NCBI GenBank assembly: GCA_036502575.1
Contig: DASXYL010000035.1
Location: forward strand, 62,001-126,000
Direction: 5' to 3'
Length of the DNA stretch: 64,000 nucleotides
DNA from: DASXRA01 sp036502575
Lineage (GTDB): Bacteria > Actinomycetota > Actinomycetes > Mycobacteriales > Jatrophihabitantaceae
Shown here in pieces: positions 25,909-35,960 of the stretch. Below the pieces are notes generated by a model. The model made no database searches. It saw only the letters and a list, made by a program, of their open reading frames with translations, and was not told the DNA's origin. Positions within the stretch are counted from its first letter, which is position 1, and every line of letters begins with the position of its first letter. The position numbers and the translations under genes were made by a program.

Positions 25909-26365
25909 GCAGCTGTCCCATCGTCAGGGTGACCACCGTGATGCTGCCGGCCAGCGCGCCCGCGGCCATCATCCCGTAGGTCACCCACTGTTGGCCGCCA
26001 CCGCCCGCGGGGAGGAGCACATCGCCTTCCGGGCGCGACGTCCCGAGCACGAGCACTGCGAGCAGCCACAGCACGAACGGCACGCCGGATGCAATGGGCG
26101 AGGCACCGAGCCAGCGGGTCAGCAGCGGTAACGCGACGTTCGCCACGATCGCCAGCAGCACCGACACCGGCGCCAGCACAGAGCCCCAGTACAGCGGGGT
26201 CAGCAGCACGGTGATGATTGCCGCCAGCACCGCCGACACCGCGCACACGAGGATGCCTACGACGTCGAGCGCGCGCCGCGGCTCAGGTGGTGCGGGCGGC
26301 TCGACGGGCGGCGAGACCGGCGGCTGGGCCGGCGCCGGGCGGGGCGCTCGGGCCGGGCGGCTCAT
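25841..26365 (-). CDS. Four-helix hypothetical membrane protein (Rv1171-like position)
   Basis: 174 residues with a proline-rich cytoplasmic N-terminus (about 1-32) followed by four hydrophobic segments (about 34-56, 61-83, 91-107, 127-147). It starts inside the mshB stop (ATGA overlap, 26362-26365) and so is coupled to mshB; a small membrane protein in this place is also found next to mycobacterial mshB. It has no recognised domain. Its 3' 68 bp are antisense to DUF1269. Confidence 0.75.
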   Translation of the reverse strand: MSRPARAPRPAPAQPPVSPPVEPPAPPEPRRALDVVGILVCAVSAVLAAIITVLLTPLYWGSVLAPVSVLLAIVANVALPLLTRWLGASPIASGVPFVLWLLAVLVLGTSRPEGDVLLPAGGGGQQWVTYGMMAAGALAGSITVVTLTMGQLPTQAAPSAPSLSSKEPGSPERR

Positions 26366-27237
26366 GCGCCCGTCCCGCTGAACAGGTCGTTCTCATGGCC
26401 GTCGGCATCGTGATCAGGGCCGAGCTTGCCCTGCGCGAGGCGGAAGTACTCGACCGCGAGCGCCTCCCGGCCGAACATGTTCGACAAGGCGAAGAACGGA
26501 CCGTCGACGGTGATCTGGGTGGCGTGCGTCGCCAACGCAGCCATCTTCGCCGCGGCGAATTCGCCGGCGTCGATGACAGTCGTGATCTCGTCGTCCTCCA
26601 CACCGAACGGAAGATCTTCGACACGCTCGACGTCGACGAAATACGACGACGAGGACGCCTTGAGCGCCTCGAACCCTTGCCGCAGCACGGAGCGGGGAGT
26701 GCCCGTCCAGTAGAGCTTGGCCACCACCTCAGCCGTCCGCTCGACCGCGGCGGTCGCGACTCGGTGGGCCATGATGTGGTCGGGATGCCCGTAGTCGCCG
26801 TTCGGGTCGTAGGTGACGACGACCTGGGGACGCACCTCGTTGACGACGTCGACCACGGCGGCCACTGCCTCCTCGAACACCACCGGATCGCGCGACGCGC
26901 GCCAGAACGCGCGGCGATGCGCGTTGGCCGGGGTGTCCATCATGCCGCTGTCGCGGAAGTGCCCGGCGCCACCGAGGAACCGGTGATCGACAACGCCGAG
27001 GTGGCCCATGGCGGCCGCCAGCTCGCCGATGCGATACCCGCCGAGCTGGTCGGCCTGGTCAGCGCCCAGCTGCTCCAGCTCGGGCACCAGGATCTCGCCC
27101 TCCTCGCCGAGGGTGCAGGTGAGCAGCGTGACCTGCGCGCCCTCGGCGACGTAGCGCGCCATCGTCGCACCGGTGCCGATCGACTCGTCGTCCGGATGCG
27201 CATGCACCAGCAGCAGGCGACGCGACGGCATGCTCAC
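26362..27237 (-). CDS. mshB: GlcNAc-Ins deacetylase of mycothiol biosynthesis
   Basis: 291 residues, LmbE/PIG-L-type zinc deacetylase. It removes acetate from N-acetylglucosaminyl-inositol, the second enzymatic step of mycothiol synthesis. Zn ligands are in HAHPDDE (H14, D17) and NGDYGHPDHIMAH; LGGAGHFRDSGMM is also conserved in MshB. GTG 27237 lies eight bases after TAGTCT (27246-27251, minus strand), giving it its own promoter despite being only 26 bp behind dppF. It is coupled to the four-helix membrane gene. Confidence 0.95.
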   Translation of the reverse strand: MSMPSRRLLLVHAHPDDESIGTGATMARYVAEGAQVTLLTCTLGEEGEILVPELEQLGADQADQLGGYRIGELAAAMGHLGVVDHRFLGGAGHFRDSGMMDTPANAHRRAFWRASRDPVVFEEAVAAVVDVVNEVRPQVVVTYDPNGDYGHPDHIMAHRVATAAVERTAEVVAKLYWTGTPRSVLRQGFEALKASSSSYFVDVERVEDLPFGVEDDEITTVIDAGEFAAAKMAALATHATQITVDGPFFALSNMFGREALAVEYFRLAQGKLGPDHDADGHENDLFSGTGA

Positions 27238-27263
27238 AGCGTCGAAGACTACGTCAGGAGTTC

Positions 27264-28412
27264 TCAGACCTCGGGCGCCGCGTGCGCTCCACCCGCGTCG
27301 GCGATGACGCCCTGGTCCTGTGCGTCGGCGATGTCGGACCGCACCTCGGGGAAGTGGCAGGCGCCGAAGTGACCGGCAGCTTTGAGTTCCAACTGCGGAA
27401 CGTCGGTACGGCAGCGCTCCTGGTCGGACTCGCTGAGCTGCTCGCGGTACTTCGGGCAGCGCGTGTGGAACACACAGCCGGAGGGCGGGTTGATCGGGCT
27501 CGGCAGATCGCCCCGCAGCAGGATGCGTTGCCGCTTGGTCTCCTTGTCCGGGTCGGGCACGGGCACCGCGGACATGAGCGCGTGGGTATAGGGATGCAGC
27601 GGCGTGCTGTAGAGAGTGTCGCGGTCAGTCAGCTCCATGATCTTGCCGAGGTACATCACCGCGACCCGGTCGGAGATGTGCCGGACGACCGACAGATCGT
27701 GCGCGATGAAGATGTAGGCGAGGTCGTACTCGCTCTGCAGGTCTTCGAGCAGGTTGACCACCTGCGCTTGGATCGAGACATCCAGCGCGGAGACCGGCTC
27801 GTCACACACGATCAGCTTCGGTCGCAGCGCAATGGCCCGAGCGACGCCGATGCGCTGGCGCTGACCGCCGGAGAACTCGTGCGGGTAACGGTTGTAGTGC
27901 TCGGGGTTCAGCCCGACCCGTTCGAGCAGCGCCTGTACCTCGGACTTGATGCCCCGCTCGGTCTTGGTGCCCTGGATCTTGAACGGCGCGCCGACGATGG
28001 TGCCAATGGTGTGCCGCGGGTTCAGCGACGAGAACGGGTCCTGGAAGATCATCTGAATGTCGCGGCGGATCGGGCGCATCTGCGCGACGTTCAGGTTCGC
28101 CAGCTCGCGGCCCTCGAAGAGCACCGATCCGGCGGTCGGATCGTGCAGCTTCGTGATCACTCGACCGAGGGTCGACTTCCCGCAACCCGACTCACCCACC
28201 AGCCCAAGGGTGTCGCCCCGGCGCACCGACAACGAGACGCCGTCGACGGCCTTCACCGCCCCGACCTGTCGCTTGAAGAAGATGCCCTGCCGGATCGGGA
28301 AATGCTTCTTGACCTCGCTGACCACCAGCAGGGCCTCCGGATCCTCGGCGGCGGGGTGGACGCTCTGCGGCGATGCCTCGGTCGCGCTGCCGACGTTGCT
28401 GTCGACTGTCAT
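27264..28412 (-). CDS. dppF: Peptide ABC transporter ATP-binding protein (DppF/OppF)
   Basis: 382 residues. Walker A GESGCGKST, signature FSGGQRQRIGVARA and Walker B LIVCDEPVSALD are present, and the C-terminal oligopeptide-ABC extension has the CVFHTRCPKYREQLSESDQERC cysteine cluster. It is the last gene of the first importer operon, 19 bp after dppD. With DppD it would energise uptake through DppB/DppC. The second importer in this window lacks ATPases and may share this pair. Confidence 0.95.
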   Translation of the reverse strand: MTVDSNVGSATEASPQSVHPAAEDPEALLVVSEVKKHFPIRQGIFFKRQVGAVKAVDGVSLSVRRGDTLGLVGESGCGKSTLGRVITKLHDPTAGSVLFEGRELANLNVAQMRPIRRDIQMIFQDPFSSLNPRHTIGTIVGAPFKIQGTKTERGIKSEVQALLERVGLNPEHYNRYPHEFSGGQRQRIGVARAIALRPKLIVCDEPVSALDVSIQAQVVNLLEDLQSEYDLAYIFIAHDLSVVRHISDRVAVMYLGKIMELTDRDTLYSTPLHPYTHALMSAVPVPDPDKETKRQRILLRGDLPSPINPPSGCVFHTRCPKYREQLSESDQERCRTDVPQLELKAAGHFGACHFPEVRSDIADAQDQGVIADAGGAHAAPEV

Positions 28413-28431
28413 CGTGTGACCCTCTTCCTGG

Positions 28432-29502
28432 TCAGCTGAGCTTGACCGAGATGTCGTTCGTCCAAATATCGTGCCGGGCCGCCTGATCGAGGTGGCACCG
28501 CACCGAGTGTCCGGGCGCTGTGTCGACGAGGTCAGGATGGTCCTCGAAACACTTTCGCCCGGGAACCCCCTCGCTGTAGGCGCAGCGCGGGTTGAACACG
28601 CAGCCCTTCGGCACGTTGATGAGCGAGGGAGGCTGGCCGGCGATGGGCTGCAGACGTTCCTGCCGGGTGCGGTCCAGGCGCGGCATGGACGTCAGCAAAC
28701 CCCAGGTGTAAGGCATCTCCGGGCGGTAGAACACGTCCTCGACACTGCCGCGCTCGACGCATTGCCCGCCGTACATGACCACGACGCTGTCGCAGGTCTC
28801 AGCGACCACCCCCAGGTCGTGGGTGATCAGCAAGATGGCCGAGTTGAATTCGCGCTGCAGATCCTTCATCAGTTCCAGGATCTGCGCCTGGACGGTCACG
28901 TCGAGCGCCGTCGTGGGTTCGTCGGCGATCAGCAGGGCCGGGTTGCACACGAGCGCCATCGCGATCATGGCCCGCTGGCGCATACCGCCGGAGAACGAGT
29001 GTGCGTAGTCGTCATAGCGCTTGTCCGGGTTGGGGATGCCGACCCGATCGAGCATCTCGACCGAGAGCCGGCGGGCAGCCGCCTTGCTCACCTTGTTGTG
29101 GACGCGGTACGCCTCGCTGATCTGGGCCCCCACCGTGAAGAAGGGGTGCAGCGACGAGAGCGGATCCTGGAAGATCATCGCCATCTTGCTGCCGCGCAGC
29201 CGGCGTACTTGCTCGTCGCTCGCCGCGTTGAGTTGGTCTCCGTCGAGCCAGATGGAGCCGGTGACCTTGGCGCGGGTACCCCGGTGCAGGCCGAGAATCG
29301 CCTGGCTGGTGACGGACTTGCCCGACCCGGATTCCCCGACGATTCCGAGGGTCTGGCCGCGCTGGACGGTGAACGACAACCCGTCGACGGCCTTCACCAC
29401 ACCGTCGTCGGTGGGAAAGTGCACCCGCAGGTCCTGCACGTCGAGGAACGCGGCCGGCGCGTTCTCGGCGTCGAACGATATCTCTTGCGCTGCTGCGGTC
29501 AT
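28432..29502 (-). CDS. dppD: Peptide ABC transporter ATP-binding protein (DppD/OppD)
   Basis: 356 residues. Walker A GESGSGKSVTS, signature FSGGMRQRAMIAMAL and Walker B LLIADEPTTALD; the C-terminal GCVFNPRCAYSEGVPGRKC cluster is typical of OppD. It lies 52 bp after dppB1. Heterodimerises with DppF. Confidence 0.95.
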   Translation of the reverse strand: MTAAAQEISFDAENAPAAFLDVQDLRVHFPTDDGVVKAVDGLSFTVQRGQTLGIVGESGSGKSVTSQAILGLHRGTRAKVTGSIWLDGDQLNAASDEQVRRLRGSKMAMIFQDPLSSLHPFFTVGAQISEAYRVHNKVSKAAARRLSVEMLDRVGIPNPDKRYDDYAHSFSGGMRQRAMIAMALVCNPALLIADEPTTALDVTVQAQILELMKDLQREFNSAILLITHDLGVVAETCDSVVVMYGGQCVERGSVEDVFYRPEMPYTWGLLTSMPRLDRTRQERLQPIAGQPPSLINVPKGCVFNPRCAYSEGVPGRKCFEDHPDLVDTAPGHSVRCHLDQAARHDIWTNDISVKLS

Positions 29503-29554
29503 GGTCTCATCTCTTCTCGTACCTCGGTCGGCCCAACTGATCGGTGGCCGAGAG

Positions 29555-30619
29555 CTAGGTGTAACGGACCCTCGGGTCGATCGCGGCGTAGAGCAGGTCG
29601 ACGACGAAGTTCATCACGATCACGGCTGCCGCCGCAATCAGCACGCCGACCACGATGATCGGCAGGTCGACGTTCTTGATCGCATCGATGACGGTCTTGC
29701 CCATACCGTCCAGGTTGAACACAGATTCGGTGATCGCGGTGCCGCCGATCACCGAGGCGAGATCGAGGCCGGCGATCGTCACGATGGGACTCAACGCGGC
29801 CCGCAATCCGTGCTTGATGACGATCCGCGGCCGCGACAGACCCTTCGCCCGGGCGGTGCGGATGTAGTCCTCGGTCATCGTCTCGAGCATCTTCGCCCGG
29901 GTGAGGCGAACATACAGCGCGGCATATACCGCCGCGAGCGTTATCCACGGCCCTATCATGCCCGACATCCACTTTTCCGGATTACTGAATGGGGACACGT
30001 AGGCCGGCTCTGGCAAGAGGCTGTATTTGTACGTAACGATCTGCAGAATGATGAGCCCGATGAAGAACGTCGGGAACGAGTATCCGATCAAAGACACGCT
30101 GAGCAGAACCTTGTCCGAGATCTTTCCCCGCCGCAGGGCGGAGATGACCCCGAAGAGCACGCCGAAGAACACCCAGAGGACGAACGCGCCCAAGCCGATC
30201 GACAGCGTGATGGGCGCCGCCCGACCGAAGATGTAGTTGATCGTGGTCTGCTGACTGGGTGAATATCCCAGGCACGGTGCCTTGCAGTGCACGATGCTGC
30301 CGGGATTGGTCTTCTCGAGTTTCTTGTCGTCGGGAAAGTCCCGCTCCTTGACAAAGCCTTTCAGGAAGTTGACGTACTGAGTCGTCATCGGTTTGTCGTA
30401 GCCGAGCGAGTGGCGGTTCGCCTCGATGAGGGCGGGCGTGCAGTTCTTACCGCAGGTGAGCTTGGCCGGATCTGCGGGGATCGCGAAGAACAGCAGAAAC
30501 GTGATGATGCTGATCGCGAAGAGCATCACCACGATGCTGACGCAACGGCGCAGGGTGTACTGGAACAAGGCCTTCCGTCGCCCGACCCGGGCGATGGTCC
30601 CACCTCCTTTCGGCTCCAT
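29555..30619 (-). CDS. dppB: Peptide ABC transporter permease (DppB/OppB), importer 1
   Basis: About 354 residues with six transmembrane helices, the long periplasmic loop after helix 1 (with CGKNCTP and HCKAPCLGYSP cysteine pairs) and the coupling EAA motif EDYIRTARAKGLSRPRIVIKHGLRAA. The start is uncertain: ATG 30619 lacks a clear ribosome site, while AAAGGAGGTGG just inside points to a later start (for example TTG near 30571). Two GC-rich hairpins separate it from the binding-protein gene. Confidence 0.88.
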   Translation of the reverse strand: MEPKGGGTIARVGRRKALFQYTLRRCVSIVVMLFAISIITFLLFFAIPADPAKLTCGKNCTPALIEANRHSLGYDKPMTTQYVNFLKGFVKERDFPDDKKLEKTNPGSIVHCKAPCLGYSPSQQTTINYIFGRAAPITLSIGLGAFVLWVFFGVLFGVISALRRGKISDKVLLSVSLIGYSFPTFFIGLIILQIVTYKYSLLPEPAYVSPFSNPEKWMSGMIGPWITLAAVYAALYVRLTRAKMLETMTEDYIRTARAKGLSRPRIVIKHGLRAALSPIVTIAGLDLASVIGGTAITESVFNLDGMGKTVIDAIKNVDLPIIVVGVLIAAAAVIVMNFVVDLLYAAIDPRVRYT

Positions 30620-30628
30620 AGTCCGATC

Positions 30629-30689
30629 GGGCTGGCCCCGGGAGGTTAGGTTCCCCGGAGCCAGCCCTGGGTGCTGCACCGCAGCACCC
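30629..30689 (-). terminator. Two intercistronic hairpins after binding protein 1
   Basis: Reading the minus strand after the binding-protein stop, GGGTGCTGC-ACC-GCAGCACCC (30669-30689) is followed by a stem with arms GGGCTGG/CCAGCCC (30629-30667). Neither has a T-run. They could stop or trim part of the mRNA, leaving more transcript for the binding protein than for the permease. Confidence 0.6.
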
Positions 30690-30696
30690 GCGTCCA

Positions 30697-32445
30697 CTAC
30701 TGGACGGCGAGCGACGCCGGATCGGGGTATCCGCCGAACCCACTCCAGACGTTGAACCCCTTGATGTTCGAGCCGTGGATGAAGAACGCCTTGTCCGCCA
30801 TCAACGGCACCACCACCGCGTCCTTGACGAGCTTCTGATCAAGGGTCGACCACGCCTGCTGCAGCGACGCGTTGTCGGTGAGCTGCAGAGCCGTGTCGAT
30901 GGCCTTGTTGGTCTCCGGGTCGTTGTACTCGGCGTAGTCGTTGCCGAGGAAGTCCGAGCTGATGTTCGCTCGCCCGTCGAACAGTGGCGGGATAACGGTG
31001 GACGCCGACGGCCAGTCAGCACCCCAGCTGGTCCATACGACCTCTGAGGTCTGGCTCGGGTTGGCGATGATGTCGTAGTACTGGTCGTACCCGAGCGGGC
31101 TGACCGTCACCTTGAAGCCGGCCGCCTCGAGGTTCGCCTTGATCGATGCGGCCGCCTTGTCCTGGGCCTCGGTCTTGCGGTACTCGTAGGTGATATGCAT
31201 GCCGACCTTGCCGGCCTGCTGCAGCAAAGCCTTAGCCTTGGCGGGGTTTCCCTTGTCCCCGGTGTCGAACGCGTCGTACTTGGTGTAGGCGGGAAGGGCC
31301 GGACTGATGATCGAGTTGGTCGCGACACCGGCGGTCGCACCGCCCCACGCCGTGACGTACGCGGTCTTGTCGATCGCCATGGCGATCGCCTGCCGCACGC
31401 GGCGGTCAGGCACCTTCTTCACGTTGATCGACAGGTAGTCGACGAACGTCTGCTCGCCCACTTGGGCCCGCTTCATCAGTTGCGGATTGTTGTAGACCTG
31501 CGCCACGTTCGACGGCGGAATCGGGGTGACGGTGACCGTGTTCTTCGCGTTGCCGTTGTCGGCGATCAGCTTCTGCGCGATGACGGCCGCCGTGTCGCCG
31601 CTCGAGGTCACGATCTTGTCCGGATAGTCCTTGCGGACGCTGTCCGAGGACGGGTCCCACTCCGGGTTGCGCACCAGAGTTCCGCCGTGGGCGAGATCCC
31701 AGCTGCCCTCCAGCTTGTACGGCCCGTCGGAGAACGGCTCGTTGTCCATCTTCTTGACCGTGTCCTTGTCCTTGCGGACCGGTGCGAAGGCAGTCAGGGT
31801 CAGCGTGCCGTCGAAGTCGGCCACCGGATGCCGCAGGTGAAAGACGATCTTATTCGCGGCCGGGCAGTCGATGGACTTGTCGTAAAGCGCCTGCTGGGCC
31901 GCGGTGCTGTGGTACGGACCCTTGTAGTCGGGTCCGCCGTCCTTGGCCCGCGGGATGTTCAGGTAGTCCATCGCATAGGTGGGCCCGGCGGTGATGCCGT
32001 CGTCGGCGGCGAAGGTCCGCGAGATGCCGTACTTGAAGTCGGCACAGGTGACGGCCTGGCCGTCCTGCCACTTCACGTTCGGCTTCAGGGTGAACGTCCA
32101 CGTCTTGGCATCCGCGGAACGCTGGCCCAGGTCGGTCGCCATGTCCGGGACGATCGTCGTACCGTCCGTGCCCTCGCCCTGGGCGAACGTCGTCAACGTA
32201 CGGAACATCGTGCGGGTCGCGAAGGAGAGAGCGAGGCCGATGTAGATGCGCTGCGGGTCGAGGTGCGAATAGACGTCGAGGTTGTCGTAGTAGAGCGTGC
32301 CGCCCTTCTTCTGCCCCTGGTTGTTGGGGTTGGCCGGATTGCCGCTCTTGGTGCCGCCCCCCTTGCTGCTGGTGCATGCGGCGAGCGCGAGCACAGCGAC
32401 CACGCCGACAGCGAGGCACCTCACCCTATTTCTCGCGAATGCCAT
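30697..32445 (-). CDS. dppA: Peptide ABC transporter substrate-binding lipoprotein, importer 1
   Basis: 582 residues. A lipoprotein signal peptide ends in LALAAC (lipid-attached C24), followed by a Gly/Ser/Lys-rich linker and a class C (SBP_bac_5) domain with the RTLTTFAQGEGTDGTTIVPDMATDLGQ and VKWQDGQAVTCADFKYGISR stretches. It binds peptides or related solutes outside the membrane. AAGGAG is eight bases before ATG 32445. It lies between the DppC and DppB genes, an order shared by the second importer. In mycobacteria the SBP_bac_5-type lipoprotein LpqW occupies the same typA-mshB interval. Confidence 0.94.
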   Translation of the reverse strand: MAFARNRVRCLAVGVVAVLALAACTSSKGGGTKSGNPANPNNQGQKKGGTLYYDNLDVYSHLDPQRIYIGLALSFATRTMFRTLTTFAQGEGTDGTTIVPDMATDLGQRSADAKTWTFTLKPNVKWQDGQAVTCADFKYGISRTFAADDGITAGPTYAMDYLNIPRAKDGGPDYKGPYHSTAAQQALYDKSIDCPAANKIVFHLRHPVADFDGTLTLTAFAPVRKDKDTVKKMDNEPFSDGPYKLEGSWDLAHGGTLVRNPEWDPSSDSVRKDYPDKIVTSSGDTAAVIAQKLIADNGNAKNTVTVTPIPPSNVAQVYNNPQLMKRAQVGEQTFVDYLSINVKKVPDRRVRQAIAMAIDKTAYVTAWGGATAGVATNSIISPALPAYTKYDAFDTGDKGNPAKAKALLQQAGKVGMHITYEYRKTEAQDKAAASIKANLEAAGFKVTVSPLGYDQYYDIIANPSQTSEVVWTSWGADWPSASTVIPPLFDGRANISSDFLGNDYAEYNDPETNKAIDTALQLTDNASLQQAWSTLDQKLVKDAVVVPLMADKAFFIHGSNIKGFNVWSGFGGYPDPASLAVQ

Positions 32446-32529
32446 TCCAGATTCTCCTTGATATCGCGCCGTACCGGCGACGGCGTGGTGATTCCGCGAC
32501 GATTGCCGCGGGGCGGTCTTGGGTTCACA

Positions 32530-33516
32530 TCAAAATCGATCGGCCTTCGGGTTGAGTGCATCGCCCAGCCCATCGCCGAGCAGGTTGAACGAGAGCACGA
32601 TCAGGACCAAAGTAATGCCTGGGACGAAAAAGTACGTCGGGTCGCTCTGCGAGTAGTTCACGGAATCGTTCAGGATGCTGCCGAGCGTCGGACTGGTGGT
32701 CGGGTCGAGCCCCAGACCGAGATAGGCGAACGCGGCCTCGGTCGAGACATACGTCGGCAGGATGATCGTCGAGTAGATCAGGATGGGAGCTCGCAGATTC
32801 GGCAGCAGTTCCTTCCACAGGATCCGTCCGTTGCGAGCGCCGAGCGAGCGCGCCGCCTCGACGAACTCACGTTCCCGTAGCGAGAAGACCTCACCGCGGA
32901 TGATCCGGGCCAGGTAGGGCCAGCCGAACACCGCCAGCAGGCAGACCAGATAGATGATCACCTTGGTGTTGTTGGGCGGCTGCCCGACCAGCACCGGTGA
33001 CAGCGCCAGGATCATGATCAGCTGCGGGAAAGCGAGGATCAGGTCCATCAGCCGTCCCAGGACGCTGTCGGTCCAGCGGCCGTAGAAGCCGGAGACGAGG
33101 CCCGCGGCCACGCCGATCACCACCGTCAGGACGGTGGCCGCGAGGGCGATGCTCATGTCGAGCGTGATGCCCAGGAAGATCCGCGAGAAGAGATCGGTGC
33201 CCACCGCCGGCACCACGCCCAGCCAGTGCTTGGCGCTCGCTCCGCCGAACGCCCCCGTCGGCAGCGAGCCGATGCCCTGCACCAGATCGGTGTGAGGGGT
33301 GTTCGGATCGATCAGCTTGGCGGCCTTGAGGATCGGCGCGGCGATGGCCAGCAAGAGGATGAGGACGACCATCGCGAGAGCAACCATCGTCGTCTTGTCA
33401 CGTTTGATGCGCTGCCAGGCGATCTGGCCGGGCGAGCGGCCTTCGATCGTCGCGAAACCGCCGGCGGAGATCGGAGCCTCGACGAGGGCTTCGATTTCGC
33501 TGACGGGCACTGTCAT
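32530..33516 (-). CDS. dppC: Peptide ABC transporter permease (DppC/OppC), importer 1
   Basis: 328 residues, N-terminal cytoplasmic tail (about 1-45) with OppC_N, then six helices and the EAA loop EREFVEAARSLGARNGRILWKELLPNL. ATG 33516 follows GGAGG by 13 bases; an in-frame ATG at 33579 begins right at the edge of the conserved 79-bp element but has no ribosome site. It is the first gene of the importer 1 operon. Confidence 0.92.
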   Translation of the reverse strand: MTVPVSEIEALVEAPISAGGFATIEGRSPGQIAWQRIKRDKTTMVALAMVVLILLLAIAAPILKAAKLIDPNTPHTDLVQGIGSLPTGAFGGASAKHWLGVVPAVGTDLFSRIFLGITLDMSIALAATVLTVVIGVAAGLVSGFYGRWTDSVLGRLMDLILAFPQLIMILALSPVLVGQPPNNTKVIIYLVCLLAVFGWPYLARIIRGEVFSLREREFVEAARSLGARNGRILWKELLPNLRAPILIYSTIILPTYVSTEAAFAYLGLGLDPTTSPTLGSILNDSVNYSQSDPTYFFVPGITLVLIVLSFNLLGDGLGDALNPKADRF

Positions 33517-33579
33517 GGCAGTGCTACGCCTCCGTCCCCGTCCAGATCGGCAGCCCGGTGTCTCGCCGCCTTTTTTCAT

Positions 33580-33658
33580 AGCTTGTGGCTAGCGACGGAG
33601 GTTATTCCCTGGTAGAGGGCCGATGGTTACCCGGGGGTGTCTTGTCGCCAGATCGTGA
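33580..33658 (-). promoter_or_regulatory. 79-nt conserved leader element, copy 1 (candidate structured RNA)
   Basis: The first 20 and last 19 bases are identical to 40015-40093, while the central 40 bases differ, with no length change. As minus-strand RNA, CUGGCGAC near the 5' end can pair with GUCGCUAG near the 3' end (8 bp, one G-U), closing a variable domain. It lies 63 bases upstream of dppC. No known riboswitch consensus was recognised. An operator or a MITE-like repeat are alternatives. Confidence 0.6.
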
Positions 33659-33708
33659 TCGCTGCGTGACACCCTGCCGGCCCGGCAAACCTGGTCGAAC
33701 TGGCCTCG

Positions 33709-33987
33709 CTACGCGGGGGGCCGACAGGGCGCGCCCGCCGTTCCTCCCGCTGCGTCCACCGTGTCCGCTGTGTCCACCACGGACTTCAGTGCCCGCTGAA
33801 GCGACTTGATCGTGCGTCGCCGGGACCGCGGCCAGCGCAGCCGACGCTCGAGCGTGACGAGGACGCCGGCACCGGTTTGGACCACATAGCCCGTCATCGC
33901 CGCGGGCAGGACGGCCACCGCATCGCGAACCGCTGCCAACGGTGCCCGCACGACGGCGGCCACCCGCACGTGGCGGAGACCCGTCAC
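33709..33987 (-). CDS. Small hypothetical protein
   Basis: 92 residues from GTG 33987, which overlaps the nitrilase stop (TAGTG), implying coupling. It has a hydrophobic N-terminal half (VRVAAVVRAPLAAVRDAVAVLPAAMTGYVVQTGAGVLVTLE) and a basic middle (RRLRWPRSRRRTIKSLQRALK). Such a pattern fits a small membrane-associated protein, but no family is recognised. It could be spurious; the stop-start overlap is the main support. Confidence 0.5.
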   Translation of the reverse strand: MTGLRHVRVAAVVRAPLAAVRDAVAVLPAAMTGYVVQTGAGVLVTLERRLRWPRSRRRTIKSLQRALKSVVDTADTVDAAGGTAGAPCRPPA

Positions 33988-34753
33988 TAGGTTCGGCGAT
34001 CACGCAGGAACGGCAAGGTGCGCCGCACCTCGGTCACCTGCTGCGCGCTCACGTCCGCGAGGAGCACCGCCTCGCCCAGCGACGCCTCGACGAGCGTGCG
34101 GCCGAGCGGATCGATGATCGCGCTGTCGCCGACGTGGGCGAGGTCCTTCACCGCACCGACGCGGTTGGCCCCCAGCACGTAAGCCTGGTTCTCGATCGCG
34201 CGGGCGCGCAGCAGCGTGCGCCAGTGTTCGCGACGCGGTTCGGGCCAGTTGGCCACCACCACATAGAGGTCGGTGTCCGCGGCGAGCGCCCAGAACTCGT
34301 CGGCGAAGCGCAGGTCGTAGCAGACGAAGGGGCTCACGCGTAGGCCTTCGACATCGACCGTGACGAACTCGGTGCCGGCGTCATAGCGTTCGTGCTCGCC
34401 GGCGTAGCTGAAGGGATGGATCTTCGCGTACCGGTGCACGGCACCGTCAGGCGCGGCGAGCACCGCGACGTTGCGCGCCTTTCCTTCTGCGGAGCCGTCA
34501 CCGGACCACTGAGCGATCGAACCCACCAACCAGCAGCCGTGCTCGCGAGCCTGCTCGATCAGGAACTGCTCGTTGGGCCCGCCCTCGTGCTCGGCGACCC
34601 GTTCGGGATGCATCGAGAAGCCGGTGGCATACATCTCGGTCAGTGCGACGAGCCGGGCGCCGCCCGTAACTGCCTGCGCGATAAGGGGAATCAGCCGCTT
34701 GCGCGTCGCTACCGCGTCCTCCCACTCGATGTCGTGCTGGATCGCGGCGACCT

Positions 34754-34757
<4 letters not shown>
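33987..34757 (-). CDS. Carbon-nitrogen hydrolase (nitrilase superfamily, omega-amidase-like)
   Basis: 256 residues. The catalytic triad is seen as E41 (ALTEMY), K112 (YAKIHPF) and C146 (FVCYDLRFADEF). The short length and the CYDLRFAD motif match the Nit2/YafV group, omega-amidases that hydrolyse 2-oxoglutaramate formed by glutamine transaminases. Its ATG overlaps the stop of the aminotransferase gene by 4 bp (34754-34757), which strongly supports an aminotransferase plus amidase unit. Confidence 0.9.
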
Positions 34758-35911
<1,154 letters not shown>

Positions 35912-35960
35912 CCGGTGAGCCTACGTGGCGCGTCGTGCGGCCGGGCAGCTGTCGGTCCGC

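Noticed and set aside
33580..33658. Known riboswitch classes (c-di-AMP, guanidine, SAM, lysine, cobalamin, glutamine) for the leader element
   Set aside because: None of the consensus cores I remember fits either copy; only the end-pairing helix is clear.
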